64,000 nt of DNA from NCBI RefSeq assembly GCF_019320115.1, contig NC_089598.1, positions 30,771,983 through 30,835,982 on the forward strand, written 5' to 3'. Position numbers and translations under genes: made by a program. The stretch's first letter is position 1; each line of letters begins with the position of its first letter. Below the pieces are notes generated by a model. It made no database searches. It saw nothing but the letters and a program-made list of their open reading frames with translations, and was not told the DNA's origin. This document shows positions 46,916 to 56,719 of the stretch, piece by piece. The DNA comes from Miscanthus floridulus (taxonomy: Eukaryota; Streptophyta; Magnoliopsida; Poales; Poaceae).

Positions 46916-49685
46916 TTAGTACGTTTTGTATAATCCCATCAGAGGCTTCTCTCTATCCTCCACTCTCTTCCTCGCTGCTTCCCGTGCTTTGAGGGCCGCT
47001 TCCTCCTCCTTGGAGATCACCTTGGGCTTGCCATCCTCCCTCTTCCTCTTGTTAACAGCAACAACAGATGGAGCAGGAGTGCCCTTAATAGGTCTCATTG
47101 GGTTCAATGGTTTTGTGACTACCCGACCTGGAGCTGGACCTCCTTTAATAGCGGGAACAGCCGTTTCTGCAGCAGGAGCTTTTGTTTGTGAAGTTGAGGA
47201 TTGACCAACGTCTGTTTTGGAAGTTTGCACAGACTTGTACGCCTCTTCTTGAGTAACCCACTTGCCTGCTCATTTACAAACATAAACATCAATATATATA
47301 TGAAAAGAGAAAACCCAGATTGGACAGATACAAGGCAGAACATTACAAACGAAATTACCTAAACTATCAGAATAATAGAAGCCAGAGTTTGAATCGTAGT
47401 AAAGTCCAGTTGATTTGTCATGATAATATCCTGATGCCGAGTCAAATACCCATCCTGCAGAAACAAGATTTGAAGAAATGTCACCAAACAGAGAACATTC
47501 AGATAAAATGATTTGCTCTAGTTAACATATGATCAGGTTTATGCAAAGAATGCTTCATAATTCATAGGATTCAGGAGAATAATCTAAAACTCAAGAAATT
47601 ACTTGCACATAGTCATTAATACCCACTAACCTAGCTTCGAGCCAACATATCAAGATTGGCAGATAACCAGAATTGATAAACAAGCCAGGTCAGATCTGAA
47701 CAATTTATTTTAAGTGAAGAAACTTTTAAAGAAAGATAAAATCTTTCACTTATTTCAAATATTGTTATAAACATTGCCCAACAACAAACTAATGGGGCTG
47801 ACAGAAGAATTTTATGTCTTCTTTTCTAGTATAAGAAGATTTAGCTTGGAACAAGAACAGAAAGCAGCGAATCAAGTACGTAGTTACAGGCCAGCAGAAA
47901 GTAATGTCAGGATTTGAATGGGTGATTCAATTCTGTAAGTTATTATAGATCAAATAAGCCAGGCCTTAAAAACTGATACAGGTCAGCTAATTATCAGGAT
48001 TTTTTGGTTCACCAATGCAAGTCTGGGTGTGTGAACTCGATAGGAAGAAGTCCAAAATATACAGGGGCAGAGCCAGGAATACTAGAAGAGGGGTGCTTGG
48101 TGCATGCATTTTAATTGAATAGGTGCTGAAGCGTTTAAGTTTGGCCTTCCTAACTGCTTTTGATCATTGCTTGAGGTATACGGCCAGGGGGCACCTGCCG
48201 TTCCTCCGCCCCTGAAAATATATTAGTTAAGAGCTAGTGACAGTGGTGGGAAAAAAACTGGAACATAAGAGTAATATAGCAAGCTAATGAGAACTCAAGT
48301 TAAGAGAATAAGGGAGATGATCCTCGATGTGGGTGCATTCTGAATACAGAATTACAGGTCAAGGATGAGCACAGACACAGCAAAGTACAAACCATGCAAC
48401 ATGATAGGGTACTAGAGATTAGAGAATGCACTGAATTGTTGATATATAAAACAGTAAAGCCATACACAACCATCTCCAGGTGCTGCAGAAGTGTCTCCGT
48501 CAACATTTCTCTGGTTATTCTCTAAATCTTTTTGATAGCTCTTTTTAGCTTTCTGCAGCAGGAAACAAGTTGAACAAGAATCAGGCATGCTTCCATAGCT
48601 CATGAACCAATTGCTAAAGCACAACAAACAGGCACAAGACATCAATATGAAGCCAAAAAAGACATCAATACAATAGCATCTGTATATAAAGCATTCAAGT
48701 TTATGTGAGACAACTATATGCATACCACCAATAGATATTGAATAACACCATGGTAATAATAGGAAAAAATGCGAATATGAGAACTTACTGCTTCTATCTG
48801 CTGTAGGGCTCGGGCAGCTTGCTGCTGTTCCTTTTCCTTTGCCTCACTCTCCTTTTGCATTGTCGACAGTCTTTTGGTGACATTGTCCTTGTGGCGCTTA
48901 CCAAGTTCATGTGTCCTGATGCTGAAGGAATTGTTTGCTATATAAATCTTACAGAAGTCGCACCATTTGTTTCCTTGGCTCACCCAATACTGAAACAAGG
49001 GAGGCAAAGGAGAACTTATTATTCCCCAAGCGAACTTGCACAAATGGATTTCTCCTACAACATAGTTTAACAACATAACAGACAGCAAATGACTGAAAAC
49101 AACATTTGGAATGGCATAAGCACCCTATTATTCTTTTGCGAGAGATAAGCATATTATCATTTACTCGGAATGAGACTACTTAGTGTGGGCACAACACATT
49201 TGCACTCTTCTGGCCTTGCATCTACATTCCTTTTTCCTTTTTTTTAAAAAAAAATGAACAAGTAATTCAGAAGTAGGTAGCATTCACGGCAACAACTGAA
49301 ATCTAATCGATAATTCCACCATAACCACCAGAGCCCAGATGCGTGACCACCACAGAACCCCGTCAGAGGGCCGAAATCTCTGCTCTTCTGCCTCGCAAAG
49401 CCACACCTTGTACTCTACCCAGACACTGGATACTGCCAAGCATCCACAAGTACAAGCACAAGCACTCCCAGCTACCTAACCCTAATCCCTAGACTCCCAC
49501 GAGAAAGAAGGCAAGGCCGCGCGAGGTACAGGGTACTACCACCCAGGCCACGCAAAAAACGTTCTTCCCTGTGGCGAGAAGATCGCTAACGAGCCCAAAC
49601 GACACCGCGATTCCGCTCGAACCGGATCTCACGACCGCGGCCTCAAATTTCCAAGGAAGTGGGGAAGGGAGAGTACCTCCGTCAT
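46916..49685 (-). CDS. ZOP1: ZOP1-like U1-type zinc finger and OCRE-domain protein (WBP4 family), five exons
   Basis: Coding exons: 49677-49685 (ATG ACG GAG), 48789-48989, 48471-48552, 47359-47454 and 46916-47265. GT/AG borders and phases agree and give 245 residues, close to the size I recall for Arabidopsis ZOP1. Exon 2 has the U1/matrin-type C2H2 finger (CDFCKIYI...HELGKRH) after YWVSQGNKW. Exon 4 has the OCRE repeat (SGYYHDKSTGLYYDSNSGFY). The C-terminus is basic and ends REAARKRVEDREKPLMG then LYKTY. Family members act in the nucleus in pre-mRNA splicing, and Arabidopsis ZOP1 also in RNA-directed DNA methylation. No lesion is visible, so the gene looks functional. Intron 3 (47455-48470) contains a hAT MITE. 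Confidence 0.92.
48062..48214. mobile_element. hAT-type MITE in intron 3 of ZOP1
   Basis: The ends CAGGGGCAGAGCCAGG and (reversed) CAGGGGCGGAGGAACGG are inverted repeats. An exact 8-bp duplication AAAATATA flanks the element (48054-48061 and 48215-48222). 153 bp, non-coding. Confidence 0.9.
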
Positions 49686-49960
49686 GGCGGCGGGCAGGGG
49701 ATCCGCGAGAAGGGGACACCGGGCTTCGTCCTTGCGGCGGGAGATCGCCGGCGCAGCCGAGGAGGGTGGTGCGGATTTGACGCGGCTGGAGGGGGCGGCC
49801 GGAGGCGGCAGGCGCGTTCGCCCCCAAGAGAGGTTTCTGCCGAGTGCGAAGTAGTACGAAACACAAAGGCCCGGGGCAAGTCGGCTGGCCGCACGGGATG
49901 GAGGTGGCTTCGTCCTTCGGAATTTGGCTTCTCACAGTCCAGCCAAAGCTAACCAACTGA
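49686..49960 (-). promoter_or_regulatory. 5' untranslated region and proximal promoter of ZOP1
   Basis: GC-rich sequence directly upstream of the ATG, with GGCGG/CCGCC tracts as in grass housekeeping genes. No TATA box is obvious. ORFs read here on either strand are compositional. Confidence 0.5.
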
Positions 49961-49966
49961 AATCAG

Positions 49967-50235
49967 ATGTTTAATGGTGTTCTAATCGTTAAGAATAGAA
50001 ATTTGATGGAAAATACCTTTCAACAACATTTTTAATTGGTTATCCAAATAGTCATTCCCTATTTCGGACTTCTAACTAGCCAAAAATGAAGAGCTAACTC
50101 TCTAGAGTGTAGGCAAGATATAGAAAAGTTATTGAAAGCGTGAAAAGATATACAAAACTATTTTTATTCAAATGACTTTTCGAATAATGATTTAGAGAGT
50201 GAGTTTTAAAAAGACTCTTAGAAATGCTCTTAATT
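49967..50235. mobile_element. Possible MITE upstream of ZOP1
   Basis: TTAATGGTGTTCTAATCGTTAAG near the left and TTAGAAATGCTCTTAATTG near the right are loosely inverted. The AT-rich interior resembles short grass MITEs. The ends are not certain. Confidence 0.4.
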
Positions 50236-50335
50236 GCTTCTCCAAATCTACATCGTATATCCTGCATGAGTGGTTACAGGCTGAGTGAATGCATCACTAG
50301 TAATACTATTTAGTTGACTACATGGGTAGATGTAC

Positions 50336-50454
50336 AGTTGTTCGCTTGCTCGTATACGATCATGGATTATAAGCTGGAATAGTATTTTTCTCTCACACCA
50401 AACCAGCCAGCAGTAAATAATCCATGATCGTTTACGACGAAACGAAGAGGCCGG
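50336..50454. mobile_element. Short foldback MITE
   Basis: TTCGCTTGCTCGTATACGATCATGG and the reversed right end TTCGTTTCGTCGTAAACGATCATGG pair over about 25 bp, and the centre holds TAGTATTTTTCTCTCACACC. It belongs to the same family as the remnant at 12984-13125. No clear target duplication was found. Confidence 0.6.
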
Positions 50455-50472
50455 TAGTAGTTCCATGTAAAG

Positions 50473-51038
50473 ATGGCAACGGGGACCCGATCCCCGATTC
50501 CCCGCGGGGAATTCTTCCATTAGGGGATGGGGATGGAGGAAAATTTATCCCCACGGGGATGGATTTGGTAGAAAAGTGGTCCCCGTAGGGGATGGCGGGG
50601 ACGGGGATGGTTCGCTGATCCCCGACCCCGATCCCCGTCGACCCGCCCCGCGAAGAAGGTTGTGAGTTGTAAAACGAAACGATCTCATTTCATATTGATT
50701 CAAGATGCGTCTGTGTGTTGCTAGAACTATGTTGCTAGATTGATTAGACTAATGAGTATCCCATAATTTATGAATATGTGATCTTTTATGAATCTATGAA
50801 CCTTTGCTGCTAGATTTATGCAAGTGTGAATATGTGAACGTTGCAAGATTTATGCATGTGTGTGTTGCTGTATGCGGGGACGGGGATCCCCGCGGGGACA
50901 AAATCCCCGCCGGGGATCGGGGATGGTGGAAGAAGGCTCCCCGTGGTTGTTCGCGGGGACGGGGATGGGGAAAATTCCCCCCCGCGGGGACGGGGATGGT
51001 GGCTTATTCCCCGACGGGGAATTCCCCGTTGCCATCCT
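50473..51038. mobile_element. Foldback element of GGGGA/TCCCC repeats with a 15-bp flanking duplication
   Basis: The ends ATGGCAACGGGG and (reversed) AGGATGGCAACGGGG are inverted. The interior on each side is a tandem patchwork of CGGGGATGGGGA and its complement around an AT-rich core (50690-50850). Exact 15-bp repeats TAGTTCCATGTAAAG flank it (50458-50472 and 51039-51053). There is no coding potential; the many ORFs are compositional. Confidence 0.75.
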
Positions 51039-51053
51039 TAGTTCCATGTAAAG

Positions 51054-51312
51054 ACGTTTGATTGCATGTATGGGTGGATACTAAACTCGCCAGAGGATGA
51101 CATGCATGTGGGTCAGCATAGGATGAAGTGCATCATGACCAGAAAAACTTATTTCGAGCGTGTTCACTAGGCCTGGGTAAAAATGTATTTTTGCATCCGC
51201 TCATGCAGGCTAAATCTACACAGCAGGAAAACAAACACACTTCTTTCTCAGATTAAGTATCATGCCTGGCTAGATATTAGATTCCTAAAAATTATACCTG
51301 GCTAGACAGTAA
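51054..51312. other. Unassigned intergenic sequence
   Basis: A short AT-rich spacer; nothing recognised. Confidence 0.4.
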
Positions 51313-52260
51313 CTACTAGAAAAATGATTTTAAGAGAAAGGGTCAAATCATTTTCGGACGAGCACACCTAGCGACCGGTCTTCGTAAATGCTTAGGGGCG
51401 CTCTAGGAAAACACCTGCCTCTGAAAATCATTTAAGGAGGCGGATGTGCTAACATGACCGTCTTCCAAAATCATCGATTAACGAAGACGGTCGTCTTATG
51501 ACGTCTGTCTCCATAAATCGATTTTCAAAGGCATGCATCTTAAGACAACCGTCTACGTTAATCAATGATTTTTGGAGGCGTTTTTCCAAAGCGTCTGTCT
51601 TCTAAAATCGATTTATAAATAGTTGCATAAAAAATAATTCATATTTTTTCATATGAACTTGGATGAAGACATTCCTTGTATCAAAATTGTAGTTCTCGAC
51701 GCTACAACTTTGTAGTTGAAAAGTTTTGAATTGAAACTGTTTAGGGCCCAAAAACATTGTTGTAAGTTCATATATTTTGAAATTAAAATTTAAAAGTATT
51801 AAACAATCTCGGATGTTGACATGATTTATACAAAAGTTAAAGTTCTTGATACAATCTATAGCTTTGTAGTTGAAAAGATTTTTCTATTTGAAATCGTTTA
51901 GTGTCCCAAATATATGTTCTAAGTTTACATATTTTGAAATTTAAAATTTAGAATTTCTAAATGATATCGAATGTTCACATAGTTAATACCAAAGTTGTAG
52001 TGACCGGCCTGATCTACATGTTTATTGTTGACAAGTTTGTGAGTCATATAGAGTCCCAAATATTTGTTTTAAATTCACATGTTTTGATATTCAACTTTTT
52101 GAAGTTTTCAAGCAATCTCGGATGGTGATACATTTTATGCCAAAGTTGTATTACTTGACAAGATTTAAAACTTTGTAGTTAAAAGTTTTTCCATTTGAGT
52201 TCATTTAGTAGCTAAAATATCCAATATAAGATTTTGAACTATTGATAATTTGGATTAGGA
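51313..52260. mobile_element. CACTA element remnant
   Basis: It begins ACTACTAGAAAAATGATTTT, the CACTACTAGAAA end of a grass CACTA family with CA changed. Inverted subterminal words (ATCATTTTCGGACG, GACGGTCGTCTT, AATCGATTTTCAAAGGC) follow, then AT-rich sequence with repeated TTTGTAGTTGAAAAGTTTT as in the inner tails of such elements. The other terminus and all genes are missing. Confidence 0.55.
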
Positions 52261-52587
52261 TTCCTAACTATATCTATAAAAGAGCTATTCTAACTCGTAT
52301 ATGAGCATGAGTTATATATATAAGTTCGTATGGAAGAAACTCTCAATTGTCTAGTGGTTAGGAAGACGGGCAAAATAGAAATGGGTGGACTAAAAATAAG
52401 TTGAAATTTTGTATCTTTATTATCGGGTATAGATATAAATAATAACATTATTCTTTAGCTACACAAAAAAAATACAAATAAATTATACGACAGGGGCATC
52501 GCGGCTCGCGCGCGCGCGCGCACCGGCAGGCGGCAGCACGTAGTATATGGTAGGTAGTACTTGTACTTCATACGTGTACTTTGTTGT
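52261..52587 (-). other. 3' flank of the C1-type MYB gene
   Basis: AT-rich spacer, then a (CG)n run at 52505-52520 and the presumed 3' UTR just beyond the stop codon. No other feature is seen. Confidence 0.5.
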
Positions 52588-53544
52588 CTACGCAAGCTGC
52601 TCGGCCGTCTGACAGCGGTGCCACTCCTCGTCGGACTCAAGAAACGACGCCAGGGCCCTCACGTCGTCCATCCAGTCGCCGCCGACGCCGTCGCCGGAGA
52701 AGCACGGGTCGTCCTGCAGGCTTCCCACGAGGGGCGATACCGACGCCGCCGAGCTGCAGTCGTCCGACGATCCTGCTTCTGCTCCTCCCCCTCCACGACC
52801 GGCCATTGGCGTCGGCGTCGTCTCGCCCGCGTGCGGCGTGTCCCGGTGGAAGAAGAGTCCGCCCGTGCACCGCACAGCCTTGGGCGCCCACACCGCCGCC
52901 GCCGTCGTTCCGGCTGCCGCCGGGGTGGCGTGCGAGCCGGTGTCGGGCGCGACGACGACCCTGCTGCTGCCGACGGCGCCGGTGCCGGCCCTCCGGCCCA
53001 GCGTGCTGTTCCAGTAGTTCTTGATTTCATTGTCTGTTCGACCCGGCAGCCTGCCTGCAATCAGCGACCACCTGCGTGCCAACACGTAAAGAAAGGAGCG
53101 AAACCATGCATCAGGAGCTTCCGTTCTGAGCTCATCAGAGAGAGAAACAAAATGCGGGAAACCACTCGCACGGCCGGCCGACCTGTTGCCGAGGAGCTTG
53201 TGGAGGCGGATGATGAGATCCTCCTCGTCGTAGGAGATGTTGCCGCGCTTGATGTTGGGCTGGAGGTAGTTCAGCCACCGCAGCCGGCAGCTCTTGCCGC
53301 ACCGACGCAAACCTACACGCACTTCCCTCCATCAGCCGATCTTGTCTTGGTATATACTATATGATTCCAACAAAAATGAAAATTCTGTTATATAGTTCAA
53401 GCTTGCTTTACCGGCTTTCTGGGGCACCTCCCTCCATTTGCCTTCGCCATGGGCCTTGACGTAGGCGGCCAAGATATCGTTATCCTTGGCCGTCCACGCC
53501 CCTCTCTTCATCCCCTCCTTCGAGCAGCACGCTCTCCTGCCCAT
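52588..53544 (-). CDS. C1: R2R3-MYB anthocyanin regulator of the C1/Pl type, three exons
   Basis: Coding exons 53412-53544, 53183-53312 and 52588-53071 join in phase with GT/AG borders to give 248 residues. It starts [17 protein letters not shown]. The R2 Trp-rich repeat includes [12 protein letters not shown] then [21 protein letters not shown]3 has the bHLH-contact pattern [20 protein letters not shown], which pairs such MYBs with R/B-type bHLH proteins. The linker (STLGRRAG) and the acidic C-terminus ([20 protein letters not shown], ending CQTAEQLA) match my memory of maize C1, with several short deletions (maize is about 273 residues). It activates anthocyanin biosynthesis genes in the nucleus. 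No lesion is visible. Orthology to C1 versus its paralogue Pl1 cannot be decided. Confidence 0.93.
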
Positions 53545-53630
53545 CTCTCTTTCTGTCTCTCTCTTGGTACGGTGTGCAGAAGGCAACAGCAGGGTCTCTC
53601 GACTCTCGTCGATCAAGAGCTCCGTCCGCG

Positions 53631-53638
53631 TATATAAA
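53631..53638 (-). promoter_or_regulatory. TATA box of the C1-type gene
   Basis: Minus-strand TTTATATA lies about 90 bp upstream of the ATG, leaving a leader of roughly 60 nt. Confidence 0.7.
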
Positions 53639-53649
53639 TGCACGCGGAT

Positions 53650-53657
53650 CCACGTGC
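53650..53657. promoter_or_regulatory. G-box / ABRE-like element in the C1 promoter
   Basis: CCACGTGC (minus strand GCACGTGG) sits just upstream of the TATA box. CACGTGG is an abscisic-acid-response core, in keeping with the known ABA/VP1 control of maize C1 (inference for this gene). Confidence 0.5.
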
Positions 53658-53764
53658 GTGGCCGGCCGTCTGATCGGTCACTCTGTAGTAATGTCTATGA
53701 GCATGACACAACCATTACTCTCAACAAGAACCTCAACTGCCACCTAACAAAATTTAGCCACTAG

Positions 53765-53996
53765 GGCCTTATTTAGACCGCAAGTTTTTTCACTTTCTCT
53801 TCATCACATCAAATCTTTAGACACATGCATGGAGTATTAAATATAGATAAAAAAATAACTAATTACACAGTTTGATTGTAAATTACAAGACGAATTTTTG
53901 AGGCTAGTTAGGCCATGATTGGGCAATAATTGTTAAATACAAACGAAAATGCTACAATGTCAAATACTGATTCCTAACCTCAATCTAAACAAGACC
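53765..53996. mobile_element. Tourist-like MITE in the C1 promoter
   Basis: The ends GGCCTTATTTAG and (reversed) GGTCTTGTTTAG match at 10 of 12 positions, flanked by TAG on both sides. It is 232 bp and lies about 130 bp upstream of the C1 TATA box. It carries CATGCATG at 53824-53831, an RY/Sph motif. The element at 14527-14790 is the same family. Confidence 0.75.
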
Positions 53997-54053
53997 TAGT
54001 ACCACTACTCTCCTAACTGAAATCGTCCTTGCCCAACTCAAAACTACTGTGCA

Positions 54054-54395
54054 CATGGACGGAGCTATGTGGGGGCCAAATTGGGTCCCGGCCCCCCTTC
54101 TCTGGCTGCACTCTACAGGTTTGCATGTCACTGTATGTATGTAATTAATTCCTGTATCTCTCGTATCATGCTTGATGTTGCTGATTAGTAGATCATAGCT
54201 TACAAGTATGTAAATCCGTACATTGTTCATTCTTCTTTGACAGAATTTCAATCGTTCATTGCAGTATATATAGATAGAACTTGAAAAAACAAAGATTTTC
54301 CACAGAATTCCAATTGTCAGTACTACTATTGGTAAATACTGTAGCAGTGTACCTTTGAATTGACCCCCTACACATTCATGCAAGCTCCGTCGCTG
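54054..54395. mobile_element. hAT-type MITE upstream of C1
   Basis: An exact 8-bp duplication ACTGTGCA flanks the unit (54046-54053, 54396-54403). The ends CATGGACGGAGCT and (reversed) CAGCGACGGAGCT are inverted repeats. 342 bp; no coding capacity. Confidence 0.85.
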
Positions 54396-54480
54396 ACTGT
54401 GCACGTACACGTCCAAACCATCACCAAATGGCACAGCACACGATGACGTCCTATATATATGAAACTCGCAACCCTCCGAT

Positions 54481-55182
54481 CACTGCCGGAAACGTCAAAT
54501 TTGCCTTTATGTTTGCCGAGTATATTTCCTTGGGCGCTCGGCGAACAAGTTCTTTGTCAAGTGCTGAGCTAAAAACACTCGGGAAAAAACACTCGGTAAA
54601 GAGGGGGTTTGCCGAGTATAAAAAAAACACTCGGCAAAGAGGGGGTTTGCTGAGTATTTTATTTTTTGCACTCGGCAAAGAAATAAAATCTTTTTTCTAG
54701 GAAAGAAGGAGAAGAAAAAAAAATTAAAAAAAAATTTACCGAGTGCCCAGATCTAAGACACTCGGCAAATGACAAAAATCCTAATTAATTCCCCCGCCCC
54801 TCCCCCTCCCCCTTCTTGATTCCTCCGCGGGCGCCCCTCCCCTCCCTTCTCCCCCCACCGGCGCCCTGGCCCTCCCCTCCCTTCTTCCCCCACCGGCGCC
54901 CTGGCCCTCCCCTCCCTTCTTCCCCAGCCGACGGGCGTCCCTCTCCTCCCCCTTCTTCTTCCCCGCCGGGCGCCCCTCTCGTCCCTTCTTCCCCCACCGG
55001 CGTGGAGGGCCAAGGCGAGCTCCAGGCCGACAGATCCGCGGCGGGTGGTCCTCGCGACCACGGCTGGCATGGGATCCGGCGAGGAGGGCCAAGGGGAGCT
55101 CCACGGCGGCGGATCCGCGGCGGGTGGGCCTCGCGATGGCGGCATGCGTCGGATCCGGCTGCTGGGGCTCGGATCCGACGAC
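54481..55182 (+). mobile_element. 5' end of an outer CACTA element (TTTGCCGAGTG family)
   Basis: CACTGCCGGAAACG at 54481 looks like a CACTA terminus with one change, followed by inverted TTTGCCGAGT/ACTCGGCAAA subterminal repeats (54515-54775) and a C-rich leader-like stretch. A second CACTA start follows at 55183, so this piece is probably the broken 5' part of an element invaded by CACTA-2. Confidence 0.55.
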
Positions 55183-55426
55183 ACTACGGGAGAGCCTGGC
55201 TTTGCCGAGTGTCGCCCGCTTTGCCGAGTGCTAAATGTCGGGCACTCGGCAAAGAGCTCTTTGCCGAGTGCCAGGAACTCGGCGAAGACCGGCACTCGGC
55301 AAAGCTCCCTTTGTCGAGTGCCCGGCACTCGGCGAAGACTGGCGCTCGACAAAGAGCCTCTTTGCCGAGTGTCGGGCACTCGGCAAAGGATGGCCCTCGG
55401 CAAAGAGCTGACGGGGGTACTTGCCG

Positions 55427-56472
55427 TCACCTTTGCCGAGTGCCCCCCGTTAGGCACTCGGCAAAGAGGCTTTGCCGAGTGCTAGAGTTGGGCACTCGGC
55501 AAAGCATAATTTTTTTTGTTTTTTGCCTCCAAACTTTTTCTTCAACCCTTACACATTAAGTTGAAGTACATCCTCAAATTTGGCACATTTCTCGATCTTT
55601 TTGCTATATATCCTTAATTTATTTCATTTAATTGCATTTTTCTGGGAAATGTAAGTTTGAACTGCAGGTGCATCGAATCATGGAATTCGACGAGTGGAAA
55701 AATGATATTCGCGTTACTTATTGTATTTTGAGGCCGTTTCCAGGAGCACGCCCGAAGTTTCAAACATCTCACGCACGAAACATGACGACAAAATTGCGGG
55801 TGAAGTGTTTTTGAATTATATAAAATGGAAACGAAGTTCGAAAATCATGAAACTTGGTGAAGGGTCTTTACATCACATGTGGAGGCTATGGTAAAAATTT
55901 GAGAATATTTCGCGCACGTTGTCACGTAGGATGGTTAGAAACCTATCAACATGAGATGTCTAGGTTTCTAACCATCCTACGTGACAACGTGCGCGAAATA
56001 TTCTCAAATTTTTACCATAGCCTCCACATGTGATGTAAAGACCCTTCACCAAGTTTCATGATTTTTGAACTTCGTTTCCATTTTATATAATTAAAAAACA
56101 CTTCACCCGCAATTTTGACGCCATGTTTCGTGCGTGAGATGTTTGAAACTTCGGGCGTGCTCCTGGAAACGGCCTCAAAATACAATAAGTAACGCGAATA
56201 TCATTTTTCCACTCGTCGAATTCCATGATTCGATGCACCTGCAGTTCAAACTTACATTTCCCGGAAAAATGCAATTAAATGAAATAATTTAAGGATATAT
56301 AGCAAAAAGATCGAGAAATGTGCCAAATTTGAGGATGTACTTCAACTTAATGTGTAAGGGCTGAAGAAAAAGTTTGGAGACAAAAAAAATTATGCTTTGC
56401 CGAGTGCCCAACTCTGGCACTCGGCAAAGACTCTTTGCCGAGTGCCTAACGGGGGGCACTCGGCAAAGGTGA
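55427..56472. repeat. Near-perfect inverted repeat with arms over 500 bp in CACTA-2
   Basis: Arms 55427-55944 (518 bp) and 55962-56472 (511 bp) are reverse complements with only a handful of differences and one 7-bp gap; a 17-bp loop separates them. The short ORF at 55632-55814 recurs on the other strand at 56083-56274 as a result and is not a gene. A transcript through this region would fold into a long double strand. Confidence 0.92.
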
Positions 56473-56719
56473 AAGTTTTAAAAAAAACACGGATGATTTT
56501 GGATTTTTTTAATCTGAGCTTTGCCGAGTGCTAGATCTGCAGCACTCGGCAAAGAGGTAAGTTTTTTTCTTTTAAGTACGGTTGTTTCTTTTTTTTTAAA
56601 AAAGAAAACTCTTTGCCGAGCGCCATATCTATGGCACTCGACAAAGATATTTGAAAAAAAATTAAAAACCCTTTGCCGAGTGCTAGTTCGCGGGCACTCG
56701 GCAAAGGAAAGGGAATTTC

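Noticed and set aside
49489..49956. 155-codon minus-strand ORF at the ZOP1 5' end
   Set aside because: It spans the 5' untranslated region, first coding exon and intron 1 of ZOP1 in a different frame; no domain.
52561..53364. 267-codon plus-strand ORF opposite the MYB gene
   Set aside because: It is antisense shadow of the GC-rich C1 coding exons.
54753..55559. Long overlapping ORFs on both strands in C-rich CACTA leader sequence
   Set aside because: They come from GC-rich, stop-poor sequence and subterminal repeats, have no domain, and overlap in four frames.
55632..56274. Same 60-residue protein encoded on both strands
   Set aside because: It is an effect of the long inverted repeat, not two genes; there is no start context or domain.
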